NCBI RefSeq assembly: GCF_041381155.1 | Contig: NC_091134.1 | Coordinates: 3,468,001 to 3,532,000 of the forward strand | DNA from: Argopecten irradians | Lineage: Eukaryota; Mollusca; Bivalvia; Pectinida; Pectinidae | Reading direction: 5' to 3' | DNA: 64,000 nucleotides | Shown here: positions 28,301 to 39,434 of the stretch, in pieces | Layout: each line of letters opens with the position of its first letter | How positions within the stretch are numbered: the stretch's first letter is position 1 | Position numbers and translations under genes: made by a program | The notes under the pieces: generated by a model | What the model saw: the letters and a program-made list of their open reading frames with translations, nothing else | Database searches by the model: none | Told to the model about the DNA's origin: nothing

Positions 28301-29406
28301 TCAGATATATTGAGTCAGTGAAGACACCCGATATGTAACATTTAACCTAACAAAGAACCATTTAAATATACTGTACCTATCTTTGTAAGTGACAACATGA
28401 TTTCCAAGCTATTGTACTTCACCAATGGCCACGTCCAATATCTTATCATTCCATATAAATTTATATAAATGGACGATTAAGATAGCGTGGACAGTATTTA
28501 GATTCACACAATACACTAAAATAACGTTATTTAGGTCTATTATGCTCATCATGCCGACAAATAGCGGTCACAATTCTACACCTGTATTTACTAAATTATC
28601 AGAATAAAAGTTCTGTGAAACAGTTGAGTACGGCTTTATGTAGAATCTTACAGAGCCCATTATTCAAGATCACTTTTTATTGATTAGTAACGCAGTCTGT
28701 GAAAAAAACCCACATGTTCACAGAGAAGGCAAAGTCGTGGTACGATGTATTGTTAGTGCTAATACATTTGTCATAGCTTTGGTGTGAAGGTTTTTTTTAT
28801 CGATTAATTTAAAGTAGCTAGCTACCCTGTGTACGGTGTTATATGAGATCATAAGACAGTGTAGTAACTAAACTATTTAAGTAGTCTGTGACGTGTTAAC
28901 TTGTAATTAAATCTGCAAAACAATTCTTTGCTCTTTTTTAAAAAAATGATGTGTTGTCGAAGGGGAGCAACTCGTACGATTCCGATGTCAAGAAGGCGTA
29001 CAAAAGTCACTTTAAGAGTCATGGTAGAAGTGATCATATTTAAGTTAATCAATTTATTTAACGTCAATTAAGTACCATTTCAGAACAAGAAAGGATGGAG
29101 TTACACGAGTCAAACATTCAGTCAAAGACTCATTGTGAGATTTGAAAAACGAAAACGTGCAATTCGATCCAGAACAAACGGCAGTATTGTGGATGGGTCT
29201 GCTACATTTAACATGTCACCATCATAATTTACTTATACAGATATTCAGAGGCGAAGCAAATGAGTATCTCAGATTATTATAGAGACGTCGCCAATACTTA
29301 CTGGAGATTGGTCTGGTTTAGAAGGACTTGAGGAAGATCGTGTTGGTTCAAGCTTTCGTAGACACAACGAATCACCATCAGCACTCCAGAAACTGATGCC
29401 TTCCAT
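10066..29406 (-). CDS. Class C-I TRIM protein: RING, B-box1, B-box2, coiled coil, COS, FN3-FN3
   Basis: Probable microtubule-linked E3 ubiquitin ligase of the TRIM9/36/46/MID type. Inferred coding exons, in transcript order: 29406-29302, 14729-13974, 13702-13607, 13373-13143, 12805-12783, 12582-12455, 11949-11798, 10792-10582 and 10364-10066 (TAG at 10068-10066). All junctions have GT/AG ends and matching phases, and the sum is 2001 nt, or 666 residues. RING Cys/His spans about 82-125 (CPIC, CSH, CPVC); B-box1 about 178-219; B-box2 about 242-275; coiled coil about 288-396; COS box about 397-446 (FLQEKVVDFRREKNIL); FN3 about 449-567; a second FN3 about 568-666. No B30.2/SPRY is encoded before the stop, unlike most family members. 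The RING has three rather than two residues between its fourth and fifth cysteines. The link to the distant first exon is inference; an alternative start is the ATG of MEVDTDLQCP in the RING exon. Confidence 0.85.
10966..11185. repeat. Cluster of AACGCGTTAA palindromes in a TRIM intron
   Basis: Within about 220 bp there are five AACGCGTTA palindromes plus degraded versions (AACGCGCTAAA, AACACGTTAAA, AACTTGTTAAC), spaced by AT-rich linkers containing ATTTAAC and AAATGCAG. It lies in the intron between the two exons of the first FN3 domain. It may be a decayed short-unit repeat, or a cluster of binding sites for a factor that reads ACGCGT. Confidence 0.6.
13974..14729 (-). CDS. TRIM RING and B-box exon
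   Basis: A single 756-nt phase-0 exon encodes the RING and both B-boxes. The acceptor is TTTTCCAG before GCACAGCGC and the donor is AAATGTAAAG before GTTTGTATC. B-box1 pattern is C-x2-C...C-x2-C...C-x2-C...H (CQLCEK, CLDCNVSYCGHC). B-box2 is the C-x2-H...C-x2-C type (CSVH, CLSC, CKVC, HKKH). The basic stretch NRKRSQPSPRKSK precedes the RING. Next exons of 96 and 231 nt carry the coiled coil, and a 23-nt microexon starts the COS region. Confidence 0.9.
16335..16500 (+). repeat. Decayed copy of the bivalve interspersed repeat
   Basis: CAGTGTGTGTATGGTGAGGTG, TCGGAGACTGCAATATAT, and TATTTTTAGAGTGCTATCGTAATGAAG, read in pieces, follow the same order and spacing as the copy at 1696-1925, with many substitutions. 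It is therefore much older or less constrained. Confidence 0.5.
16960..17025. repeat. 33-bp perfect tandem duplication
   Basis: The unit TTCATAACATAGACTGTAAA continued by TACTAAGCGTTTA occurs twice head to tail without mismatch, at 16960-16992 and 16993-17025. It is a recent local duplication in the TRIM intron. Confidence 0.9.
20412..20773 (+). mobile_element. MITE, AAAGATGCTCCACC family, copy 1
   Basis: About 362 bp with terminal inverted repeats: TTTAAAGATGCTCCACCGCC at the left, mirrored by GGCGGAGCATCTTTAA at the right. The inside is AT-rich, with no coding capacity. Other copies lie at 41324-41693 (reverse orientation, both ends) and 59383-59695 (right end lost). The termini fall in TTTAA, compatible with a TA or TTAA target duplication. 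Confidence 0.8.
21662..22661. mobile_element. 1-kb non-autonomous element with TTAA flanks
   Basis: The left end reads TTAA-GGTTGTATTCTTCTCAGG; the right end in reverse complement reads TTAA-GGATGTACTCCTCTGAGA. So there are roughly 20-bp imperfect inverted ends and a TTAA duplication on each side (21658-21661 and 22662-22665), as in piggyBac-type targeting. The interior is AT-rich, has no transposase, and includes a half-repeated phrase GCACACGGAC (near 22146 and 22541). Confidence 0.65.
23600..23972 (+). repeat. Compound minisatellite (75-bp and 36-bp units) with open reading frames
   Basis: A 75-bp unit starting GTACGATTTTATTGGCGAAG is present twice (23600-23674 and 23675-23749). It then grades into 36-bp units built on CAAAGAAACCCAGCAAGATG and GCTTCAGTTCAGATG up to about 23960. 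As 75 and 36 are multiples of three, two frames stay open: one reads DAKETQQDGFSS repeatedly, the other KKPSKMASVQM. There is no splice support, conserved domain or clear start, so I treat it as non-coding repeat. Confidence 0.7.
26396..26423 (+). other. Possible G-quadruplex motif
   Basis: Four G-runs (GGGGG, GGGGG, GGG, GGG) are separated by loops C, ACAA and TTGGTGT, which fits the G3+ N1-7 rule. It stands out in otherwise AT-rich intron sequence. Confidence 0.5.
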
Positions 29407-29491
29407 TTCATCTGTCACTGGGACGCCTGTGATTCCGTATCCGTTGTCGCCCGGGCCGCAGCCCTCACTGCCTTATTCCTCGGGAAATACA
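29302..29491 (-). CDS. Candidate first coding exon of the TRIM gene
   Basis: Read on the minus strand, an ATG at 29406-29404 opens a 35-codon frame (MEGISFWSADGDSLCLRKL, then a Ser/Pro-rich tail) that ends in phase 0 at 29302 before GTAAGTATT. It joins in frame to the RING exon (phase 0). A TAA lies in frame 23 codons upstream of the ATG, and an acceptor-like GTAACTTTAG precedes 29491. The exon is GC-rich compared with its surroundings, which supports coding. Assignment to this gene is inference from strand, phase and position. Confidence 0.55.
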
Positions 29492-30524
29492 CTAAAGTTA
29501 CATATACCAAACCTGGGGGTCCATCAGTTGGTTTTATTCATTATCCTCTCTCACGAATCTTCATTCAATAATTTCTAACTCTCGTCTCTGGAAATCCAAG
29601 ATATTCCTTATCCCTTGCAATCTACGAAAGTCTCATTATTCCTTGTTCCCCGATAATTCATTTACACAGGAATGTTTCCTTTTACGTGAACATTTGCTAT
29701 CGACACCGTTACTAGTTTTTTATGACTTGTCCCTCGGGATTTCTCACCTGCCGGCATTAATTGATGACATATGCTTGCTGTTGTTTGTCCTGAACTGGAA
29801 AAAGTAAACAGAGAGAATAAGGTCGATATGTCTGATCATAATTGTGTACTAGACAGTATACATAGACATTAAACAGAAAAGGTGTTGTACAATGGTCCAT
29901 AAATCGTATTTATATTTAATCAATTATCTACACTACCAATTGTCAACGTTTTCTGTATTCACACCATATAGAGAACGAAAAGCGCCATTATGTAATGGTT
30001 TGAATATATTCAATGATCATTGACAAAAAGTAATTTTGGGTTTTGTCACACAATTCTGTATCGCAGGTATATCTATTATATTTTGAAGCAGAAAACTCGT
30101 GTTATAAAGGCTAAATCTAAATGCAATAATACATTAAGTATTGCGAATATCAGACATTGATTCCTGGGATGAAATTGTTAGATAGCAAACAAATAACATC
30201 AAATCAGCGATATAAAAGGTGTGTCGAAATATATCTGTGAAATTAATAACCATCTGTTGCCTTCAAATAGGAAAATTATCTATGTGAACTTTACTTCGTT
30301 AAGTCGAAGAAAAACGATATAACGGAATAATAGGTCATCGATTATTGTAGTTGAATGGATGCTTATTGCAATTGACTGATCTAGATATCACGAATTATTC
30401 TTGTTATCTCTTATTTCTCAAGCAGTAATATCTTGCAAAATATTTGCACCATGACGTTCGAAAGGGTTGCTATAGAGTTATGGTAAAATGAAACAGAAAA
30501 TCGTTATTACATAAAAAAAACCCA

Positions 30525-30651
30525 CTATACAAGTGGGAACGAAATTTGATTATTTTAGAAATGGTCGGTGGATTGGAACAAAGTTATTATATGAAATAGC
30601 CTATACAAGTGGGAACGAAATTTGATTATTTTAGATACGGTCAGTGGATTT
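30525..30651. repeat. 76-bp-spaced direct duplication
   Basis: CTATACAAGTGGGAACGAAA continued by TTTGATTATTTTAGA and GGTCRGTGGATT occurs at 30525 and again at 30601, with a few mismatches. It is a local tandem duplication upstream of the TRIM first coding exon. Confidence 0.8.
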
Positions 30652-30900
30652 GGCAAACCTGACATGAACATATGGATCATTAATACAAAATGACTTGACA
30701 GGTGTTTCAATTGCTACATTCTGACAGATATGCGGCATTACCGTTTCATTAAGTTGAGTAGGGTATCGATGTTTGGAATGGACCACGAAGCGAAGGGATC
30801 TATACTATCAATTCACCACTGACTGTAAATGTTTCAATAAAGAAAAAATATGAAAATACATAGTTGTGTTTCATAAATAAATGAAATTGATTACTTACCT

Positions 30901-30975
30901 GTGTGAAATCGATTGTTGTATACAGCGTAAGTCGTAACAGTAAATCGTTGTATTATCATCAGCAGCAGCACACAC
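30901..30975 (-). promoter_or_regulatory. Candidate TRIM 5' UTR exon with upstream TATA box
   Basis: On the minus strand, TATATAG occurs near 31005-30999. About 30 nt further a transcript start would fall near 30975, followed by a strong donor TTTCACACAG before GTAAGTAATC at 30900. This would be a non-coding exon spliced to the 29.4-kb exon. It rests only on the TATA motif and donor. Confidence 0.4.
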
Positions 30976-31009
30976 CCACACGTGTGATGGTCTGACAGCT
31001 ATATACTAC

Positions 31010-32690
31010 TTCATTAAAACATAGACTAATTACTCAGGTGTAGCGTCGTTATACATATTTTATCAGTCACACACCGACGATGTTCCTCCCCCGGTATGTG
31101 TGTGTACACTAGTAAAAGTGTGTAGTCTTGGTTTGTATACACTACCCATCCAGTCCTAATACCCGCGGGATTAAACCCTTGTAACCTATTTGTATCTCCT
31201 TAATACAAAGTAGATTAGAGCCCGGGTGTGTATTCTTATTTATACAGCACTACACGAACGCTTTATGTATGTATATAATAACGTTAAATGCTGTTTAAAC
31301 TCAGGGACGTTTATTAGGCTTACAGACTTAACTAAGTTACATCATTATAGCTTATATACCTCTATGTTTTCTGTAGAAATGACAATATTTATTCGCTGTG
31401 AAATTCACCACAGGATATTGGCTTTCCGTGCAAAAGTTTGAATTCGTACTTGCATTAATTAGTTTTCTACCCGGTAACACTAGCCTGAACCCTTGGTTCA
31501 TCAAGGGCACTAACAAACTGGAATGTTAATATGGATGGTTTTATATGACACCTGTATATATCTGAAACCTTTTCAACCGATGTTTATAAGATACAATGAA
31601 GGTTTTTGAAGTTCTCCTCAACACATCATTCGACCAAATGTGGTTTCTAGAAATGTCATTTAGACTGACGTTGATCTGAATAACGGATGAATTAAATGCT
31701 ATTTAAAGCCACAGTAATCAAACTGCAGCAGTTTTTTCTGCTGATATCTCCCAAACTCCTGTTTTCCTTTCTGTATAACTCCTTGTGATTCGACTGTCAG
31801 TTATGTGCAATAGACACCATTTTGTTCCAGGGCAGGTGTCATCCACGAGGTTCTGCCTGCCACACTTAGATTGTGTTACCCACCACGTGTTTCCATGCCA
31901 TGTATGGCTGCTATATGTTTGTTTGTAGTTAGTACCACATCAATATGGGAATCCTTCTTGGTTAATCAAATTCTTCAATACAAAGCTCGCAACTTATCAA
32001 TCAACTCTCGGTTAAAAGTAAAATACGTCTATAAAAACATTGCATTATGCAATGGAAGAACAGGTAGTGTCTTCAAATAAAGGCTATAGTTTGGTTAGGA
32101 CGAGAACAGATAAATGTGACAAGCTTTTGGGTGACTTACTTTCTGAAGGCAAGTACAGTAAACATGCTGACTAGGCTATATTACATTTTCACGAAAGTTC
32201 ATTTTTGCTCAATTTACACACAGAATTAAGTTCTAAATCCGGTTCTTTACATCATTACTAAACACAGCAAACAATATGTGCTGGGTGAATTCTGAGATTG
32301 CAAATGTCAGCTGTCAGAAAGATCAAAGGTTTGTCAATAATGCTCCTCTTATAAGGTTATTTGCAAATACCGCGTATATTTATATTAACTGAGGACATTG
32401 TCCTGATCAAACGTCAGGATAGACACTATATCAGACTCAACATGATACAATCGAAAAAGATGTCAATACATGTACACACCCCATCGAACAAGGAAATTGT
32501 TAGCAAAAGGAAAAAAAATATATATTAGTCAGGCTTCACCTTTAGCAGTGATGCGTATGGCCTATCAACTCCCGATATGTCACCAAATTTCATGTGTAGA
32601 TTAAACGTTATCTCTATGTCTAGTATTGGAATCAAGTGCGCATACGTACATAACGATCATCTGTTATATGTATATTCCATACATATTAGT
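31010..32690. other. Intergenic region between divergent TRIM and monooxygenase genes
   Basis: About 1.7 kb with no domain-bearing frame. It separates two TATA-like promoters pointing away from each other. No repeat was recognised inside it. Confidence 0.45.
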
Positions 32691-32691
32691 T

Positions 32692-32742
32692 CTATATAAG
32701 TGAATACAGCGTGGACATACGGAACAATTCTTGTACAATCAG
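32692..32742 (+). promoter_or_regulatory. Candidate TATA box and 5' UTR exon of the monooxygenase gene
   Basis: CTATATAAG at 32692-32700 is a good TATA box. About 30 nt downstream a short exon would end with GTACAATCAG before GTAAGTACC at 32743. It would splice to the acceptor TTGATTTCTAG just before the start codon at 33664. This is inference from motifs only. Confidence 0.5.
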
Positions 32743-33663
32743 GTAAGTACCACACAGTAGCTATTGCAGGATGGTTTCCTGTCATTTATAGTTGTAGGTA
32801 AATAGTGAATAGATATCTCCAGTTGTGGTATCTTAAAAAGATTTCATATGCCATAGGAATTGTTTACTATCACTGAATATTTCTCATAATAAAATGTATC
32901 CAAACATATTCCCTTGGTAGTATGCTAAGACCCGCAATGACATGAACCGTATAAAGTTTATTTGACCTTTACACTCATAAACTACCAGCCAAATAATTGA
33001 TTGTTTCGTGTTACATGTGTAAGACATCTGTAAAGCCTAACATACAATTATTTTGAATGTTTGATAACCTAACGTCCTCAACACCTCCGACACCATCCCT
33101 GATTGAGATGCCATGCCGAGAGAGTAGCTTCCTTGTTATCAATGAATATAACTGTAGGCATACTTAGACAATGGTCACAGATAACACAAAGTACAGTCTT
33201 ATCAAACGTGACATTCCTCAGGTAGTCAACAACGGTCCTTCTCTAAACAACCTAACTATATAGACATAACATGTGGTCGTAATTGTAAACATATTTATTT
33301 TAAATTTTAGCACAAAATTGATTGTAATTGGTAAGCGCATTGATGAATTAGGAATTTTGTAAAACAAACGCATTTAAAGCCCCTTTGCAATGAAATTCGG
33401 ATGCAGCACTATAAAAGGTTGCGCCAAAAAGGATACTGTGATGTTGAAGGGCATGACGAACTGAAGAATATCACTTGGTCATAAATGTGGCATACAATAT
33501 TAGAATACATACTTTGAATATCCCGTAATGTGTTAATTAATTTTGACATTGCATCTAGATAAAGCATTTGAACCACTCAAAAGATAATCCCGTAAAATTG
33601 ATAACATTATTTTATGTAAGATTGAGTTACGTAAGATTAACAATGCTACTGTTGATTTCTAGG

Positions 33664-36600
33664 ATGAGACAGTTTCTGGTTGTGATACTGTTACTGTGTG
33701 GATATACCTCTAGTGTCGTGGCTGAGCGGCCATTGGAAGCAGACGTCAGATACTTTGATATCAGAATTCCCGCGTTACAGGTTCCCACCAAGAGGACTCA
33801 CTACGTGTGTCAGAAGATTAAAGTAAGTAAAGAATATATTAATATATAATTTTTTTTATTGAAACACGATAGAAAATAATAATAATATTTTACTTGAAAT
33901 AATAATTGTCGTTGATTTAAAAACTTACGTGACCATCTCATGACGGTTTTACTGTCTATAGGTACCAGATGCCGATACGTTCCACGCCATTGCGTTTGAG
34001 CCACTCATCTCTAACCATGACGTCATGCATCACATGCTTTTGTTTGGATGTGACTATGACGTTCAGGATACGGTAGGCCGCTCTTTTATACTGTTATTAT
34101 TACTATTACATGGCATCCAGTCTCAGACTTTCCTCTAGTCTCAGACCTTTTGTCAGGATTGCTGAAATATACGTGATAATTGCATTCCCTTACCTTTCTG
34201 AGAAATCCCCGGATGTGTAATAAACCCTCAACCTTTGAGATATCTAAATGATAACATCAAAGTTTCCATTGCAATTTATTTATGTTTGAGGCTCCACACG
34301 AGTGTTCGGGAGCAGACGCCCAGTGCTCCTCGTGGCTAGCTCAGTGGACTATGGGGGTAGAGGGTAAAATCTACACCCCGGACAATGCAGGAGTCAGGTT
34401 TGGTAAACACAGCTATAGTTACATGTCACTACAGATCCACTGGAACAACGAAAGGTCTACAGCCAACCTTACAGGTAATAATACATCTAACACAAATGTC
34501 TTGTGTCAATCTCACAGTTAATAATGCATATAAAGCGAACGTCTGCTGCCAAACTCACAGGTCCAAAGTCTTAAGCCAAAAGTTGAAGGTAGAGTATGAA
34601 GAACTTGAATTACATTATCATTAATTTATTGATTTCATCAAGACTTTTCTGGTTATTTCTGTGGCTGAAATATGAATGGCACACTACGGAATTTCTACTG
34701 TTCCCTTAAGAATCTTTTGGATGAATCATGCATGCCTTCTGCTCAAACACAACTTGATATAATGTGTGAAACAGCCAAAAGATTCTTACAATGAATGTCT
34801 ACGTCAGGAGAGACCGTAACCCAGAAAAGGCAAACTGACTTGGTATAACGCTATGCATATGAAAACTGATATACATGAGGAGAATCTTGTTTTCGTCTAC
34901 ATACATTTTTTAAATCAACAATTTAGATTATTATTCTTTTATTAAAGCGTTAAAGTTCAATTATAGAAACTTTAAGATGAAAATGTCATATGTCCTGAAT
35001 CACGTCTTTCTATCCTGTAATGTTTATGAAACAGACGACACTTGAACCTTTTTACTAATAGATAACAGTGGATTCCGGATCTACTACACGACTAAACTCC
35101 GTCAGTACGATGTTGGGAATGTCCAGATTGGACAGCAGGACCTTGATATCCCTCCCCATGCTATCCACAACGAGTCTGGTGGCTGTAGCGGGACTTGTAC
35201 TGCCGCCATGTTACCCCATCCTATCTATCTCACCAGGACGTATATACATATGCATTATCTGGGTAAGAATAATTAAAATAACGCATCGATATTTGAAAAG
35301 AAATCACGTGGAAAAAACCATACTTAGTAGGTTAAAGCTCAATTTATTATTTCAGGTGAGCTGTATGTAGTACAGGTTATAAATCGCCGAGTGGTTTTCC
35401 TGTTTTGCAATGCATTCGAAAAGCGTGTAGCCTTCCAAATAACCCTGCTTCATATAAAATGATTAAGTTAGCTAATCAAAGCCGATATCCTACATTTATT
35501 AGCATAGAAAGAATCAGTTCTGACGCAAACAGGACGCTAAATCTAAGAAACCCAAAATATTTTCTAAATAGTGAAAAGCAGCTTTTGTATAAGTTTGGTA
35601 AGAATGAAGAAACGGAAATTGTTCTTCTAATATCACAGCAAACCTTAAGTTACAGTTGTATTTGATTTTGTATTGCAGTGTAAAATACATTTTCAACTTT
35701 TTGTTCCAATATGACAACAGGCGTTAATAGCTTGCTGGAGGTTTACCGGGACGGAAAATTCCTGAAGAGGGTGGCTTATGACAAGGAATATGATTACAAA
35801 ATCTCACCAATTCACACACACGACCCACCCATCGAGATCAGACCAGGTAGGTCTTATTAACGCCTCCGCTTTTTGATAAAGAATATATGTATGACTGCTA
35901 ATTGCAAGGGTTGCTTTGAAACGGTAAAGTGAACAGTTAGTGTCATATATTGTATGTAATTCAGGCCACGTGTAATGTATGATCAAAGTACAAAGGATAT
36001 ACTTTTCCAGCGATAAGTTGACGCATTTTCCAACCTGATTCAATAGCTTTTGAGAAGTTTGGTTTGGAGGAATTGCAACTTAACATGCTGTCAAACTCGG
36101 AATAGAAATATGGATGCTCACGTGCCATCCTAAGGCACGGGTCCCCTACAATAACAGGGATTGTCTTTGAATGAAATAGGACTGTCGGGTTGGATACTTC
36201 TGTTTTGGTATTAAATATTATATTGAATAATAATCTGCCGTTCTATGCATGATTTTCCTGTTGGATGAAATTGTCATTCGAACTAAAGAAAATCATGCTT
36301 GTATACAAGTGAGTGGATTCCATAGTTATTACAGGGAAGGTTCTGCCCAAAAGTTGTTACTATTTACTAACTGACAGAGTGTAAGATATATTATAGGACA
36401 TTTTCTGTGCATTTGACGATATTTCAATATAATGAAAGATTGGCCTTCGGTCGGTAACTTTTAATTGTGACTACAAGGGCTCAATAATTGAAATACCCAA
36501 AGCTAGAGATCTACTAGGATAAAAGATAACTCATTTCATACTTCAAATACAGTACGTACGATTAGTGGCAACATCCGGCAACAACCAGCCCATAAAACCA

Positions 36601-38899
36601 TACGTTTTGACCATCTTCGCTTGCTGATAACATTACTCTCCGCGAACCATGATTTGCAACATATACGTAATCTAAAGCCTTGGCTACAGAATCAGCATCT
36701 CGTTATATTACAAGGTTGTCCTCCTTTTATCCATCAATATGTGTGTGTTATTAGGTGACGAGGTACGTCTTACCTGTACATTCGACTCGCTGACGGGGGA
36801 CAGGAACAGGAACCAGTCCCTATATTTTGGAGAGGGATCAAACGTAAGCTGCTACCTTAATAACAGAACAGAGGCGTACTTTAGTATGTGTATATGCTGT
36901 ACTTGTTCAAAGAGTACGAAGTGGATCTCGCAATCATTCTCCCTTTTCTCTTCATGGCAATTAGGGTTTACATGGCAGAGGAAGAGAAAAAGTGTTCCCA
37001 ATACAACGTCGTACGCGTGTTAAACAAAGTATTCTCTACCGAATGATGAAGCAATGTGCCTACCTAGTATATCGTTTCCTGTATGGGTTAATCCAAAGTT
37101 TCTTTAAAGCAACTGGTCTTGTACATGTATCATGCAAATTTATGATCAGCGTTAAACTAAGGAAAGAATATAAAGTTATTCAAGGTGGTTTTTTTTTTTT
37201 TTGTGGCTTGTGAACTTTTGTGGAATATTATGTGTTCCTCCTTTTCTAATTTGTCGCTGGTTTATCTGGAATGGTATGTTTATAGGCGGAGATGTGTTAC
37301 GCCTTCGTGACCTACTTTCCAAACGTTCAAAACTTTGACCAGTGCCTTCAGTTTGACGAATTCGACATGAACTGCATAGATCCCAATAGTAAGTAATGAT
37401 TATTGAACTGAATCTGCGAATTCATTTCAGTGCGTATCAGATATATTTCTATGAATTTATGTTCGTCGATTCAAAAAATTGAAGTACATTATGCTATATT
37501 CAGTAAATTATTTTCTGTTTGGTGAGTTTATCAATCATATTTACATATTTAAATAAGTTACTTGCAATATACAATCACTGGCTTTTTAGAGTCCTTTACA
37601 GAGGAACAACTTTCCGGACATTAATTAACATTAAGAAATTGAACGTGCATTTTTCGGGAGTATCATATTTTCAAATGTGTCCTTGATGTATATAGTTAAG
37701 CAGTAGTTGTTTTTGGTAGGTCTTTTCTCCAACTTTTAATGGAATTATCACATGACCGGAGTCAAAATCTTGCTCTTAGAATCCAGTTGTTTGCTCAATT
37801 ACTTAAGCTAGTTGGCGGAACACTTTATTTCACTTATCCAGATTGTGCGTTTTCTTCAAGATTCTCCTTTTATCTGTAATATATCAGTATTAAGCACAAG
37901 TCTATAGACAGTTTAATCGTTTTCACTACTATCACCATCTTGGCTTCCAGAGCCTTACATGGGAGGCTGTGACTTCAGGAAGTTCCGACAAGATCTGAAA
38001 TCTTATCTGCAAGATATCCAAACCAACTGTCCGACGATTCCGGGGCCGTCGATATGTCACCAGCAGTGTGGGAGATCAGTGGGTCAGCTTCTAAATCAAC
38101 CATGTCTTCAGGTTAACATGACTTACTAGTATTCCCATACAATGACCACGCGTTCCTGCATATTGTTCAAGAGTTAGGTGGACGATGCTGTCAGTCTTAC
38201 TGAAAATGCTTGATTTTGTGGGAGACTTGATCAAAGGGTTCTTAGATAAATTTCTTGATTTTGGAAATTCAGTTCCATTTGGTGCCAAAACTTTTTGCAC
38301 ATGAATATGCATACAGGCAAATGCAATGTAATGCTTTTCAAGTTTATAAAATTTCATCAGTGTTATTGGCAAGAAATTCAGCTATTGCAATTTGTGAATA
38401 TCTATTAAAATATTTGTCAGCGGTGGAGCAGCTTTAACGTACTCACAGAAAGCAAAGTGCAATATAATGTTGCATCTATGAGTTGGTGTTGTTTTCATCA
38501 CATTTGATGGATGTTAGCTCGGCGAGAAAATATAGATGTACCAGGTCCACATCGGAACATATTCATTATCTATAACTACCTTCAGTAGCCATTTCACACA
38601 AGACATTATATTATAAACTGCAAGTTAGTCACGTTAGATCAACCGATTGACCTACATAAAAATATCCCATCATACAATACACATGTCATTATGATGTTAT
38701 TTCTATTTTTGTCTTCATTGAATCTCCTAGGTTATTCCCTTGGTGTGAACATTATCTGATGAATCTTATATTTACAGAATCCATTTCCGTTTTGTAGGGT
38801 CGTCTTGGTTCCAATACCAGAAGAACAATCCTATCACAAACTCCGATATGGACAGACGTATCACGTATCGTGGACCACTTTACTGAAACGTGCAACTAA
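33664..38899 (+). CDS. Copper type II ascorbate-dependent monooxygenase, DBH/MOXD/PHM-like, secreted
   Basis: Inferred exons: 33664-33822, 33962-34072, 34291-34474, 35062-35262, 35721-35846, 36755-36843, 37286-37388, 37951-38111 and 38798-38899 (TAA). All phases match; the product is 411 residues. A signal peptide (MRQFLVVILLLCGYTSSVVA) leads directly into the catalytic core, with no DOMON domain, unlike DBH itself. Copper ligands correspond to PHM H107/H108, H172, H242/H244 and M314: H76/H77 (VMHHM), H140 (LQIHW), H214/H216 (YIHMHYL) and M293 (AEMCYAF). Spacing is close to PHM. Cysteine-rich C-terminal part (CHQQC) fits disulfides in a secreted enzyme. It would hydroxylate a C-H bond next to an amine or amide using ascorbate and O2; the substrate is unknown. 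The last exon is least certain: an alternative acceptor 20 nt upstream changes the C-terminus. Confidence 0.85.
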
Positions 38900-38965
38900 C
38901 ATCAAAATAGGAACCTGTGGCTCTAACAATCAACTTTTTAACGTTTGTATCAATTGTAGAAACTT

Positions 38966-38971
38966 AATAAA
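38966..38971 (+). terminator. Polyadenylation signal of the monooxygenase gene
   Basis: A canonical AATAAA lies 67 nt after the TAA of the preferred last exon, with GT-rich sequence following. It supports the transcript ending just after 38.97 kb. Confidence 0.55.
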
Positions 38972-39001
38972 ATTTGCGACCATTTACTCGGCGTTCGTTT
39001 G

Positions 39002-39434
39002 AGCGTTTACCCGATGAGAAGGAAATAAGCAAAAACGCTTTTTTGATATCAATAATTGAACTCCTTTGATTACATTACGTATGACAACTTTAGCTAGTCA
39101 GCTGGTAGTCCTTGTTTGCAAATTTTGGAGATGTTATTGATATATTTGGCTTTGTCTTGAGAAAGTCATCATCAGTTAAACAGATAATATTGAATTAAAT
39201 ATCAAGGCCAGATATGCAAAATTGTCTTTAAGAATTTTTGGTAGTCATTGTAACAAGATACCCTAATACGGATTTTTATGCATGGCAATTGTGTTTCTAG
39301 ACAATAAGCCATCGTAGGCATTGAGCCAGTGTAATATCTAAAACTGCTACAGTGGTATGACAAAGTTTACGTTATAATACATTGATTGAAACTATAATGA
39401 ATGCAGTGTTTTGTACTACAACTAATATGGCAGT
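39002..39434. other. Spacer, nothing recognised
   Basis: AT-rich sequence between the monooxygenase 3' end and the pearl-like element, without gene or repeat signals that I can name. Confidence 0.4.

Larger units (their letters stand above)
14730..29301 (-). other. Large TRIM intron, about 14.6 kb
   Basis: No coding exon with a recognisable domain was found. Contents: a decayed bivalve repeat (16335-16500), a 33-bp tandem duplication (16960-17025), a MITE (20412-20773), a 1-kb TTAA element (21662-22661), coding-like minisatellites (23600-23972), and a possible G-quadruplex (26396-26423). Good minus-strand splice donors near 23088 (GACTCC before GTAAGTGG), 24493 (GCTGTAG before GTAAGTC) and 26737 could belong to alternative first exons; this is speculative. 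Confidence 0.5.

Noticed and set aside
38124-38440. A complete fourth copy of the AAAGATGCTCCACC MITE
   Set aside because: Only the right-end sequence near 38414-38436 matches. The left end and interior could not be aligned by eye.
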